Shown piece by piece: positions 1-6,641 of a stretch of 11,776 nt of DNA. The stretch spans positions 1-11,776 of the forward strand of contig PLST01000555.1 in assembly GCA_003164255.1 (NCBI GenBank). Reading direction: 5' to 3'. Both the position numbers and the translations under genes were made by a program. Numbering within the stretch: position 1 is the stretch's first letter; every line of letters begins with the position of its first letter. The notes below the pieces were generated by a model. That model did no database searches and was not told where the DNA came from. It was given only the letters and a program-made list of their open reading frames with translations. This DNA is from Acidobacteriaceae bacterium (GTDB lineage: Bacteria; Acidobacteriota; Terriglobia; Terriglobales; Acidobacteriaceae).

Positions 1-746
1 TGTCCTTGCACCAGCGCCATCAGGCACGACTGCGACAGAGAAAGGTGCTGATCTTTGGCGATGTGGCTCGATGCCTCGAGCGCAGCGGTCATCGAACGCG
101 CCAGCGTTCGCTCCCTCGCGTCCGCTGCCTTTCCCGTTGCATCCTGCCCTGTCTTGGCTATCTGCATCAGGCGCTGTTCGACGGCATTCTCAGTAAACCT
201 CTTCCCATAGATCCCGGGTTCCACCGCGGCCGAAATAGCCTCCATAATCACCTTGCGATCGTCTGAAGGTTCCTGCTGAATCTGCAGCCGCCCCCACACG
301 TCCACGACAGCAAACTCAAATCCATGGCTGGGAAACGCACTAAGAAACTTCGTCGCTATTTGTTGCTGTTTCCGGCTTGTCCTCCGTGCTTGCGATCCCG
401 ACCCTCCGTACACAAAATCGTCCCGCTTCTTGCTGTCCGGTATTCCCGGGCGATCGAAGAACAGTGTGATCAGCGGCTTATCCTGCTGTTTCCCGTTCAC
501 CAATCGAAGATCGGTCAGCTTCGCCGGTTTGCCGTTGTCCGTTACCGAGATCTCTTCCGGCTTCAGATCGAGAACCGGCCGGTTGTGCCCGTCGCGAACA
601 GCCACATCCAACGAGACCGGCTCCGCGGCAGACTGCGGACTCGATTGCCCCGGCGCGGCCGGCGTCTGACCAACAATCGGCGCCGCACCGGTTATGGCGC
701 AAATCGCGGCCATCGCCGCGTACATACATACCTGCGCCTTCATCAT
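1..746 (-). CDS. VWFA-related (acidobacterial type) exported protein, N-terminal part, truncated by the left edge
   Basis: This frame reads without a stop from ATG 746 (ATG 743 is an equally good start) to the window edge, giving 248 full codons. A signal peptide is visible: MMKAQ, then a hydrophobic Ala/Ile-rich core at about residues 6-25, with likely cleavage near VGQTPA. After a Pro/Ser/Gln-rich linker (27-45), a beta-rich segment (46-85) contains SLDVAVRDGHNRPVLDLKPE and ISVTDNGKPAKL. This is the hallmark opening of the VWFA-related proteins abundant in Acidobacteria. A von Willebrand A-like core begins at PLITLFFDRPG (91-101). The usual MIDAS DxSxS is not seen there; the sequence is D98-R-P-G, so metal binding is doubtful. 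Function is unknown: these are envelope proteins presumed to mediate protein interactions. No clear Shine-Dalgarno sequence precedes the start. The gene is transcribed divergently from the membrane protein gene at 986. The family call is by recognition, not by search. Confidence 0.8.
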   Translation of the reverse strand, partial: MMKAQVCMYAAMAAICAITGAAPIVGQTPAAPGQSSPQSAAEPVSLDVAVRDGHNRPVLDLKPEEISVTDNGKPAKLTDLRLVNGKQQDKPLITLFFDRPGIPDSKKRDDFVYGGSGSQARRTSRKQQQIATKFLSAFPSHGFEFAVVDVWGRLQIQQEPSDDRKVIMEAISAAVEPGIYGKRFTENAVEQRLMQIAKTGQDATGKAADARERTLARSMTAALEASSHIAKDQHLSLSQSCLMALVQG

Positions 747-807
747 TGCCGTCAATGCCCCAACCAAAACGGAGGGCCGCCTTCCTTGACGATTAGGGAA
801 CGAACAA

Positions 808-836
808 AGTCTACACCTCGCCCGGCGCTCATCCAA
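808..836 (-). promoter_or_regulatory. Candidate sigma70-type promoter for the VWFA-related gene
   Basis: On the minus strand TTGGAT (836-831) and TAGACT (813-808) are separated by exactly 17 nt. They lie about 60 nt upstream of the start at 746. Both hexamers are imperfect, so this is a plausible match only. Confidence 0.3.
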
Positions 837-974
837 CGTCAGCCACGGTGGGATACCAATCCCGATGGGTCAGTAAATACAGTCCTGGGACCTGCGGCGT
901 GCATCTATTGAGTGAGGGGTCTGCCGGTGGGGAATTGGGTGCGCACAACTGATATCCTTGCCATGCATCCGTAT

Positions 975-979
975 GGAGG
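975..979 (+). promoter_or_regulatory. Shine-Dalgarno GGAGG that fixes a GTG start
   Basis: GGAGG lies 6 nt upstream of the GTG at 986. No ATG occurs in frame near this point, so this site decides the start of the 126-aa membrane protein. Confidence 0.75.
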
Positions 980-985
980 TTTTGC

Positions 986-1366
986 GTGGCAAAAGTAACA
1001 CTGGTTTTCGCTCTCCTGTTGTGTGTTCTCGGGCTTGCGGGATTTCTTGGCACCGGCAGGATCCATCAAACGGCGCTGATTCCCACATGGTTTGGCCTGG
1101 CGCTCGGCCTGTTCGGGTATCTGGCCATCAGCCCGGATGAAAAACGGCGCAAGCTCTTCATGCACATTAATGTCACGCTCGCTTTGCTTGGATTTCTGGG
1201 CGCTGGCGGTCGCGCGGTGTATGGCTACATTCATGCGAGCTCTTTAGGCGTAGCTCCGGATGCGATTGCGCTTGGTTCACAAGTGACGATGGCGGGGTTG
1301 ATGCTGATCTACGTCATCCTGTGCGTACGGTCGTTTATCGCAGCACGGCGTTCAGGGAAGGTCTAA
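986..1366 (+). CDS. Small four-helix integral membrane protein of unknown function
   Basis: A 126-residue protein starting at GTG 986 behind a strong GGAGG. Four hydrophobic segments are visible at about residues 4-23, 31-48, 61-80 and 98-118. The loop between helices 2 and 3 is strongly basic and acidic (SPDEKRRKLFMH, 49-60). The C-terminus is positively charged (RSFIAARRSGKV), which suggests it faces the cytoplasm. The segment INVTLALLGFLGAGGRAVYG carries small-residue helix-packing motifs. I do not recognise a named family. It ends 4 nt before the ABC exporter gene, whose ribosome binding site overlaps this gene's last codons and stop, so the two are very probably co-transcribed. It may be an accessory membrane partner of the exporter, but that is inference from position only. 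Confidence 0.8.
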   Translation: MAKVTLVFALLLCVLGLAGFLGTGRIHQTALIPTWFGLALGLFGYLAISPDEKRRKLFMHINVTLALLGFLGAGGRAVYGYIHASSLGVAPDAIALGSQVTMAGLMLIYVILCVRSFIAARRSGKV

Positions 1367-1370
1367 GCAA

Positions 1371-3257
1371 ATGGGGACAATGCGCGGCGGGATGGGCATG
1401 GGCATGCGCGCAGAGCGCTCGCCGCATGGGCGCGGAGCCCGGGCCGGACAAGCTGAACCACCCAAGAAGAAGCCTGACCTGAAAAAGATTTGGCCGCAGG
1501 TGCGTGCGCTGGTGGGGCCACGGAAGGGTCTGATTGCGGGCGGCATGTGCCTGATGGTGGTCAATCGCATGGCTGGCCTCGTGCTGCCGTGGACGTCAAA
1601 GACGTTGCTGGACAAGGTGCTGTCTCCAGCGCATCCGCATCCTGAACTTTTGCCGAAGATTATTGCGATTGTTTTTGGCGCGATGGTGGTCCAGGCGATC
1701 ACGTCGTTCTCGCTGACGCAGTTGCTGTCAAAAGCAGGGCAGCGTCTGATCGCCGAGATGCGGCGTCAGGTGCAAAAGCACGTGGGCCTTCTGTCGGTGG
1801 CTTACTACGATGAAAACCGTACAGGCGCGCTGGTGGCGCGCATCATGACGGACGTCGAAGGCGTGCGTAACCTGGTGGGCACAGGCCTGGTGGATTTTGT
1901 GGGCGGCATGCTCACGGCCGTGCTCGTGTTTCTTTTTCTGCTGCACCTCAGCCCGCAAGTCACACTGACCGTGTTCGCGGTGATGGTGGTGTTTGTCTTT
2001 GTGCTGCAGTACGGGTTCAAGACGATTCGGCCCATCTTCAGAGAGCGGGGCAAGATCAACGCGGAAGTGACGGGTCGGCTCACGGAGTCCCTCGGCGGCG
2101 TGCGCGTGATCAAGGGCTACCACGCGGAAGAGCGTGAGGCGCACGTGTTTGCCGGCGGCGTTGAAAAGCTGCTGAACAACGTAATGAAGTCGCTCACCAT
2201 GACCAGCCTGCTGGGCTCGGCGTCAACGACGGTGCTGGGGCTGGTTTCCGCGATTGTGATGTGGCTGGGCGGCCATCGCGTGCTCGGCAATACGTGGACG
2301 GTGGGCGTCTATTTCCAATACAACATGTTTCTCGCGTTCATGATTGCGCCGGTGTTTCAGATCGTGAATATCGGCACGCAGCTGACCGAAGCATTTGCGG
2401 GATTGGACCGCACCAACGAGATCATGTCGGAGTTGGAAGAAAACCAGACGCCTGGTCGGGCGAACAAAATGCCGCCGATTGAAGGCAATGTCCGGTTCGA
2501 CGATGTGGAGTTTGCCTATACGCCGGAGAAGACGGTTCTGCACGGAATCAGCTTTGATGCGCGGCCGGGGACGGTGACGGCGCTCGTGGGTTCGTCGGGA
2601 TCGGGCAAGTCAACCATCATCAGCCTGGTGTGCGCGTTTCATACGCCGACCAAAGGCGCGGTGCTGGTGGACAATATCGACCTGGCCACGGTTGACCTCA
2701 ACTCGTTTCGCTCGCAGTTGGGTGTAGTGCTGCAGGACTCGTTCCTGTTTGACGGCACGATTCGAGAGAACATCATGTTCTCAAGGCCTGAAGCGACGGA
2801 AGAACAGTTTCTGTTTGCCTGCCGGACGGCAAGAGTGGACGAGTTTGCCGAGCGCTTTCCGGAGGCCTACGACACAATTGTGGGCGAACGCGGCGTGAAG
2901 CTCTCCGGCGGGCAGCGGCAGCGGCTGTCGATCGCGCGTGCACTGCTGGCCGAGCCGCGGATTCTCATTCTGGACGAAGCGACGAGTTCGCTCGATTCAG
3001 AATCGGAAGCGATGATCCAGGCTGGACTGAACCAGCTCATGCAGGGCCGGACGACCTTTGTCATTGCGCACAGGCTTTCGACGATCCGGCGCGCCGACCA
3101 GATCCTGGTGGTGGAGGGCGGCCTGATCCTGGAACGGGGAAATCACGCGGAACTGTTCGCGATGAAGGGCCGCTACTACGACCTCTATATGCGCCAGCAT
3201 GGACTTGAGGCAAACCTGTTCCTGGCTCCGGGCGAGGGCGACATCATTCCGGAATAA
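1371..3257 (+). CDS. ABC exporter half-transporter (fused membrane and ATPase domains, MsbA/BmrA-like)
   Basis: A complete 628-residue type IV ABC exporter subunit, expected to work as a dimer that expels a hydrophobic compound, lipid or peptide using ATP. An unusual cytoplasmic N-terminus (1-37) is rich in Met, Gly and Arg. The transmembrane domain follows, with helices at about 54-75, 97-118, 172-192, 197-214, 283-300 and 312-335, plus the coupling-region motif GGVRVIKGYHAEEREA (242-257). The nucleotide-binding domain (about 372-610) is intact: Walker A GSSGSGKST (407-415), Q-loop Q455, signature LSGGQ (511-515), Walker B ILILD (531-535) with catalytic E536, D-loop SSLD (539-542) and H-loop H567. 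The start at 1371 is preceded by GGGAAGG (1355-1361), 9 nt upstream; in-frame ATGs at 1380 and 1392 are alternatives. It lies 4 nt after the small membrane protein gene. The substrate cannot be read from the sequence. Confidence 0.95.
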   Translation: MGTMRGGMGMGMRAERSPHGRGARAGQAEPPKKKPDLKKIWPQVRALVGPRKGLIAGGMCLMVVNRMAGLVLPWTSKTLLDKVLSPAHPHPELLPKIIAIVFGAMVVQAITSFSLTQLLSKAGQRLIAEMRRQVQKHVGLLSVAYYDENRTGALVARIMTDVEGVRNLVGTGLVDFVGGMLTAVLVFLFLLHLSPQVTLTVFAVMVVFVFVLQYGFKTIRPIFRERGKINAEVTGRLTESLGGVRVIKGYHAEEREAHVFAGGVEKLLNNVMKSLTMTSLLGSASTTVLGLVSAIVMWLGGHRVLGNTWTVGVYFQYNMFLAFMIAPVFQIVNIGTQLTEAFAGLDRTNEIMSELEENQTPGRANKMPPIEGNVRFDDVEFAYTPEKTVLHGISFDARPGTVTALVGSSGSGKSTIISLVCAFHTPTKGAVLVDNIDLATVDLNSFRSQLGVVLQDSFLFDGTIRENIMFSRPEATEEQFLFACRTARVDEFAERFPEAYDTIVGERGVKLSGGQRQRLSIARALLAEPRILILDEATSSLDSESEAMIQAGLNQLMQGRTTFVIAHRLSTIRRADQILVVEGGLILERGNHAELFAMKGRYYDLYMRQHGLEANLFLAPGEGDIIPE

Positions 3258-3420
3258 GCGCGACGATCGTCGAAGACAGACGCAACCAATTGAAACAAAA
3301 AGGGTAGAGCTGCGGTCTGAGGTTGGGTCCGCAGGGGGAGCAGCGCGTATCACGTCTTGACACGGGTCCCATATCTTGAGAAGCTAGAGACAAAGCCAAA
3401 GAACGATACGGAGGACCACT

Positions 3421-4233
3421 ATGCGAGACGCCGCCCCGCAAGGAACCTACAAAGTCCAAGCACTCGACCGGGCATTTGCGGTTTTGGACCTGCTGGGCGA
3501 GAGCGAGACGCCGCTTGGGCTGGCGCAGGTCGCTGCGTCGCTGCAGTTGCACAAGAGCACGGCCCACCGTTTTTTGATGGTGCTGGAACGCCACCGCATG
3601 GTGGAACGGACAACGACCGGAAAGTTCCGTCTGGGGTTGCGGCTGTTCGATTTTGGCAACCGCGCGATTGAGCAGTACGATTTGCGCGATCGGGCGCAAC
3701 CGCATTTGCGCAGGCTGGTGGGCGAGACCGAAGAGACCGCGCACCTGGCCGTGCTTGAGGCGTCGAGGGTGATTTACATCGACAAAATCGAGCCGGCGCG
3801 CTCGGTGCGGATGATTACGCGCATCGGCGCCAGCAACCCGGTGCACTGCACGTCCGTGGGCAAGGCGATTCTGGCGTTTCTGCCGGAGGAGCGTGCCGCC
3901 GAAGTGGTCAAGCGGCTGAGGTTTGAACGGTTCACTAACCGGACGATTCAAACGGCGGAAGCTTTGAAGACAGAGATGGAAAAGACTCGTCGGCGCGGCT
4001 ACGCGGTGGACGACGAGGAGTTTGAAGAGGGGCTGCGCTGCATTGCTGTGCCTCTCTTGGACGCGCAACGCCAGCCTGTGGCGGCGGTGAGTATCTCGGG
4101 GCCATCGTTTCGCGTGACCGCGCAGAAGCTGCCTTCGATTGCCAATCATCTGCTGCAGTGCGTGCGCGGCATCTCCGTGGATATGGGGTACATCACATCA
4201 GGGCGTGCGAATCGCGCGGCGTGGTCAGCATAA
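3421..4233 (+). CDS. IclR-family transcriptional regulator
   Basis: A 270-residue regulator, the usual IclR length. Residues 10-72 form the winged helix-turn-helix: VQALDRAFAVLDLLGE opens it, LAQVAASLQLHKSTAHRFLM (35-54) contains the HTH with recognition helix about 44-54, and GKFRLGLRLF is the wing end. Residues 85-255 form the effector-binding domain, with the characteristic VHCTSVGKAILAFLP (141-155, C143), GYAVDDEEFEEGLRCIAVPL (193-212, C207) and a final VSISGPSFRV strand-helix. The start is set by GGAGG at 3410-3414, 6 nt before the ATG. IclR proteins usually control catabolic or efflux genes and often themselves. Here the neighbours are an ABC exporter (same strand, 163 nt upstream) and a convergent exported cupin gene. 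No divergently transcribed target, the common arrangement, is present, so its regulon is unknown. The effector is also unknown. Confidence 0.93.
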   Translation: MRDAAPQGTYKVQALDRAFAVLDLLGESETPLGLAQVAASLQLHKSTAHRFLMVLERHRMVERTTTGKFRLGLRLFDFGNRAIEQYDLRDRAQPHLRRLVGETEETAHLAVLEASRVIYIDKIEPARSVRMITRIGASNPVHCTSVGKAILAFLPEERAAEVVKRLRFERFTNRTIQTAEALKTEMEKTRRRGYAVDDEEFEEGLRCIAVPLLDAQRQPVAAVSISGPSFRVTAQKLPSIANHLLQCVRGISVDMGYITSGRANRAAWSA

Positions 4234-4249
4234 GAATCGACAATAGCCG

Positions 4250-4843
4250 CTACTGAACCCAGTTCGGTCCGATAAGGGCTTTGAGCGTTTCAGGCGTCGC
4301 CCACGGTGCGGTGCCCGCAAAACGGCTGACCCATCCGGCTCCCTCGCCGATGCGCACACGATCCGGAGTGAATTCAGGCGAGAGGGCATTGGCCATGAGC
4401 GCATACTGCGCACCCTTGTGCAGACGGAGCGCTTTCCAGCATCCGCCAGGCACGGCGACGACCGGGCGCTGGCCGGCGGTGACGTCGTGGCCGAGGGTGA
4501 CGACCTCCGCGTGTCCATCCGGGTGAAAGATGTAGTAGTCGACGGGGCCGCCTTCAATAAGGATATGGGTATCGTCGGAGGCAAGCCAGTGAAGGTAATT
4601 GATGGGCTTGTCGCGCGTGAGCATGTAGTAGACCTGGCTCTGCACGGCAAGGCGCCGGCCTTCGATGGATACGGTTTGCGCCGAGCCGCCAATCAGGCCG
4701 AGATATCCGGATTCTTTGGGCAGTGGCGACATGTGGAGTGCGCGGATGAGCTCCTGCTGGCGTGCGAGGATGCCTTCGGGCGCAGTCGCGGCCATGCTTC
4801 CAAGAGCCATGACGCCAAGCAGAACGAATTGGAATCGCCTCAT
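4250..4843 (-). CDS. Exported cupin_5 (DUF985)-like protein
   Basis: A 197-residue protein. Residues 1-22 (MRRFQFVLLGVMALGSMAATA) look like a Sec signal peptide with likely cleavage after ATA, so the product should act outside the cytoplasm. The body (about 28-170) follows the order of the cupin_5/DUF985 family: LIRALHMSPLPKESGYLGLI, then VYYMLTRDKP, NYLHWLASDDTHILIEGGP (82-100, with H85, H93 and E97 in the family's ligand-binding positions), YYIFHPDG, VTLGHDVTAGQRPVVAVPGG and a final YALMANALSPEFTPDRVRIG. The family is a double-stranded beta-helix of unclear biochemical role, normally cytosolic and about 150 residues long, so the added signal peptide is unusual. Its stop lies 16 nt from that of the IclR gene, leaving no room for a separate terminator. 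The start codon has only a poor, too-close GAGG behind it. Family assignment is by motif recognition. Confidence 0.85.
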   Translation of the reverse strand: MRRFQFVLLGVMALGSMAATAPEGILARQQELIRALHMSPLPKESGYLGLIGGSAQTVSIEGRRLAVQSQVYYMLTRDKPINYLHWLASDDTHILIEGGPVDYYIFHPDGHAEVVTLGHDVTAGQRPVVAVPGGCWKALRLHKGAQYALMANALSPEFTPDRVRIGEGAGWVSRFAGTAPWATPETLKALIGPNWVQ

Positions 4844-4959
4844 GCCTCTGAGATTACAACCGCAGCTACGACGCAGACGGTTGAAATCTTAAGAGATGGA
4901 AAAGCTCACCGTGGATGCGATGCGACGGTGAAAAACGGATGAAGGTGTGCTTGGGCTCG

Positions 4960-4988
4960 TTGGACAAAAGCCGTCGAGTTTCTGATAC
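4960..4988 (+). promoter_or_regulatory. Probable sigma70 promoter of the tRNA-Asp transcript
   Basis: TTGGAC (4960-4965) and TGATAC (4983-4988) are spaced by exactly 17 nt. Transcription would start near 4995 and give a leader of about 145 nt before the tRNA. No other promoter as good is visible closer to the tRNA. Confidence 0.5.
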
Positions 4989-5059
4989 ACTCAATGATGT
5001 TGCAAGGGCAGGAAAGTGCCGGGGTTGTGACAGCTCCGGTGGCAGGGTGAAGGGCAGAA

Positions 5060-5106
5060 TTCCGGACGCAAGTGGCCGGAACCTGAAGGTTGGAGCGCCC
5101 GCTCCA
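5060..5106 (+). other. Two hairpins in the pre-tRNA leader
   Basis: TTCCGG (5060-5065) pairs with CCGGAA (5076-5081) across a 10-nt loop. A second stem, TGGAGC (5091-5096) with GCTCCA (5101-5106), closes a GCCC loop. Both lie between the predicted promoter and the tRNA. Neither is followed by a T-run, so they are not terminators. They may guide processing of the leader or simply fold it. Confidence 0.4.
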
Positions 5107-5139
5107 CCGCGAGCCTTTCAAATACCAGCAACTTGCTTT

Positions 5140-5217
<78 letters not shown>

Positions 5218-5226
5218 GATTCAAAA

Positions 5227-5238
5227 GGGCTTAAGCCC
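5227..5238. repeat. 12-bp perfect palindrome just after the tRNA
   Basis: GGGCTTAAGCCC reads identically on both strands and starts 10 nt after the tRNA CCA. There is no T-run behind it. It could be a processing hairpin with a TTAA loop or a chance match. Confidence 0.5.
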
Positions 5239-5258
5239 CATCTGGCATGTGACACGAA

Positions 5259-5280
5259 GGTCCAATAAGGGTCCATTAAG
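5259..5280 (+). repeat. Tandem 11-bp direct repeat downstream of tRNA-Asp
   Basis: GGTCCAATAAG (5259-5269) is followed at once by GGTCCATTAAG (5270-5280), with one mismatch. Short direct repeats beside a tRNA 3' end resemble recombinase arm sites, but two copies alone do not prove this. Confidence 0.55.
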
Positions 5281-5328
5281 AAAATACACCTTCTTGAGAC
5301 CGATGGGAAATTAGTGTTCGAGAAATGG

Positions 5329-5359
5329 AAAAGCTCCAGATGACTGGAGCTTTTTCTTT
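5329..5359 (+). terminator. Strong intrinsic terminator of the tRNA-Asp transcript
   Basis: A perfect 11-bp stem, AAAAGCTCCAG (5329-5339) with CTGGAGCTTTT (5344-5354), closes an ATGA tetraloop. The T-run at 5351-5355 is followed by CTTT. The A-tract on the left arm means it could also act on the minus strand. It lies about 110 nt after the tRNA. Confidence 0.85.
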
Positions 5360-5572
5360 GGTGCCTGCATAGAGGCGGCAAGAGAAGAACTGGCGGGAGG
5401 GATCACCAAGAGTGATCATGATGCCGCGAAGATTATCTTCGAGGAAATGTGCACTGCCAACTTGCCACGCACGCGGAAAGCCGAAACCATTCACTATCTG
5501 GCGATGGCATCTGTTTTGTACGCGCAGACTGTTTTGCGTCTTGATAGGGGCGCTCAGTCAGGTGTGAGTGCA

Positions 5573-5593
5573 TGCACTTGGACTCCAAGTGCA
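5573..5593. repeat. 21-bp perfect inverted repeat
   Basis: TGCACTTGGA (5573-5582) and TCCAAGTGCA (5584-5593) are exact reverse complements around one central C. As RNA this would be a 9-bp stem with an ACT loop. It is the longest perfect dyad in the gene-poor region and has no T-run, so it is more like a protein-binding site or recombination core than a terminator. Confidence 0.6.
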
Positions 5594-6041
5594 AACCACG
5601 GCAGCGGCATCGATCTTGAGCAGGCTCGCGGAGAACCGGAAGATCATGTGCCGTGCAATTGAATCATTCCGCCGAAGACATTCCTTTGCGTTGCCGACGG
5701 ACAGGGCAATTACTTGAGATGAGGGAACATTACCGACAATAATCCGCGGCGTCGTGTCATGGCGGTCCTGTCGCGTTTGATTCGACCGCCCTTGACCCGG
5801 GTGCGAAAGCTCCTGGACAAATCGGCCTGAGCCCTACCCTCTAAGCCTTGTCACAAAAGGGAACTGAGAACGCACTTGCCCATTGCAACGAGACACACGG
5901 CCGGATCGGTGGATCCCTCGGCGTCTCAGAAAGCAAAACTGTCACGGGCCAGTTCGCAATTTCCGCGAAGGCCTCATTGCATTCAGGAACATTTGCAAGC
6001 AGATTCGACGACACGGGAAATCATGGCTCATGTCGGAAGCA

Positions 6042-6067
6042 TGGAAACCCAAGTAATTGGATTTCCA
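6042..6067 (+). other. Hairpin with GTAA (GNRA-type) tetraloop
   Basis: TGGAAACCCAA (6042-6052) pairs with TTGGATTTCCA (6057-6067) with a single C-A mismatch, closing a GTAA loop (6053-6056). GNRA loops are common in structured RNAs. No promoter or T-run was seen, so an RNA gene is not claimed. Confidence 0.4.
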
Positions 6068-6125
6068 TCTTACTGCGCAATTAATTGCACACATCTCAAA
6101 TGTGAAATGGGCAAGCCTCGCATTA

Positions 6126-6569
6126 TCAGAGCGTTCGGAATGGCCCTTCACGTGTTAGTAGCAGACTAGTTTCTACTGGGGTTTCCACAGACTGGGGTAA
6201 TACAACTGGGGTCACAACACTGACTGTCACTCTATCTTCCTGACCGAACCATTCGGGAAGAAGAGATGCAGATAATTCCTTTCGCACTGAGTGCGTTTGT
6301 TGCTGAGAGTTCGCTGCGCAGCCACGCCGGCGTTTGCCGACGCTTTTTTTGACAGCCTTCTCATTACGTACAACGACATCGTTTGCAAGTTCCCGCAGTT
6401 GGGTAGGTGGCAGAGGCCTCTCAAAAGGAGGTGTCTCTTGGCATCGCTCAAGGGCTTTTGCGCCAAATTTGGCTCCTGACATCGGAGCATTCTCGTGAAT
6501 AAGTACTAGACGCTTCAAGGCATTCACCCCATAAGTAAAAGTGGTTACCCCGTAGGAGTAATCGGCCAA
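6126..6569 (-). CDS. Doubtful hypothetical protein, possibly a remnant
   Basis: A minus-strand frame of 147 codons from a TTG at 6569 to the TGA at 6126-6128. The frame stays open further upstream with no good start; the first in-frame ATG within it gives only about 119 residues. No ribosome binding site precedes TTG or ATG. The N-terminal part repeats a YGV pattern (YSYGVTTFTYGV). The middle is basic (VKKSVGKRRRG). The end has a repeated T-P-V pattern (VTPVVLPQSVETPVETS) produced by three ACCCCAGT units in the DNA. I do not recognise a family and see no signal peptide or membrane helix. Codon use is far less GC-rich than in the neighbours, which suggests transferred DNA or non-coding sequence. 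It is divergent from the giant protein gene at 6693. Confidence 0.3.
   Translation of the reverse strand: MADYSYGVTTFTYGVNALKRLVLIHENAPMSGAKFGAKALERCQETPPFERPLPPTQLRELANDVVVRNEKAVKKSVGKRRRGCAANSQQQTHSVRKELSASLLPEWFGQEDRVTVSVVTPVVLPQSVETPVETSLLLTREGPFRTL
6175..6212. repeat. Three spaced ACTGGGGT repeats
   Basis: ACTGGGGT occurs at 6175-6182, 6191-6198 and 6205-6212, with start-to-start spacings of 16 and 14 nt. Iterated motifs at near-constant spacing can be binding sites for a protein. Here they also encode the T-P-V pattern of the doubtful minus-strand ORF. Confidence 0.55.
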
Positions 6570-6641
6570 GTAAGCATTACTGATCTCAATAAGCGATACA
6601 GGCTCCCCCCCTGCAGGTTCGCTGAATTCATCGACGCCCGA

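Larger units (their letters stand above)
5360..6125. other. Gene-poor stretch with several perfect dyads and no confident gene
   Basis: I see no gene I can support here. The dyads are listed separately or in the findings: GATCAC/GTGATC (5401-5417), CGAAGAT/ATCTTCG (5427-5441), a 21-bp dyad at 5573-5593, GGCGGTC/GACCGCC (5761-5790), GCAATTAATTGC (6077-6088) and a GTAA hairpin (6042-6067). A plus frame is open from 5317 to 5662 straight through the terminator. Its residues look protein-like (EAAREELAGG, AAKIIFEEM), but it has no start before ATG 5447 and no ribosome binding site, so it is either chance or a decayed fragment. A second frame (5876-6169) contains a faint recombinase-like patch. 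G+C falls to 42% at 6061-6120. Decayed mobile DNA or a non-coding spacer fits best. Confidence 0.5.

Noticed and set aside
324..911. 195-codon plus-strand frame
   Set aside because: It is antisense to the VWFA-related gene, whose own frame has a signal peptide and family motifs. The Arg-rich composition is typical of a shadow.
3357..3388. Perfect TTGACA box upstream of the IclR gene
   Set aside because: No acceptable -10 lies at 16-18 nt; the closest (GCTAGA at 3383) is 20 nt away. It is too weak to list as a promoter.
3244..4149. 301-codon minus-strand frame
   Set aside because: It lies antisense to the IclR gene and the end of the ABC region, is rich in His/Arg/Gln as expected of a shadow of a GC-rich gene, and has no recognisable domain.
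4418..4942. 174-codon plus-strand frame
   Set aside because: It is antisense to the cupin_5-like gene, which has the clear domain signature.
5759..5833. Short basic peptide frame (MAVLSRLIRPPLTRVRKLL)
   Set aside because: About two dozen codons with no ribosome binding site, overlapping the GGCGGTC/GACCGCC dyad. There is no support for translation.
6325..6352. GC-rich segment followed by a run of seven T, resembling a terminator
   Set aside because: The arms before the T-run do not form a stem longer than about 4 bp.
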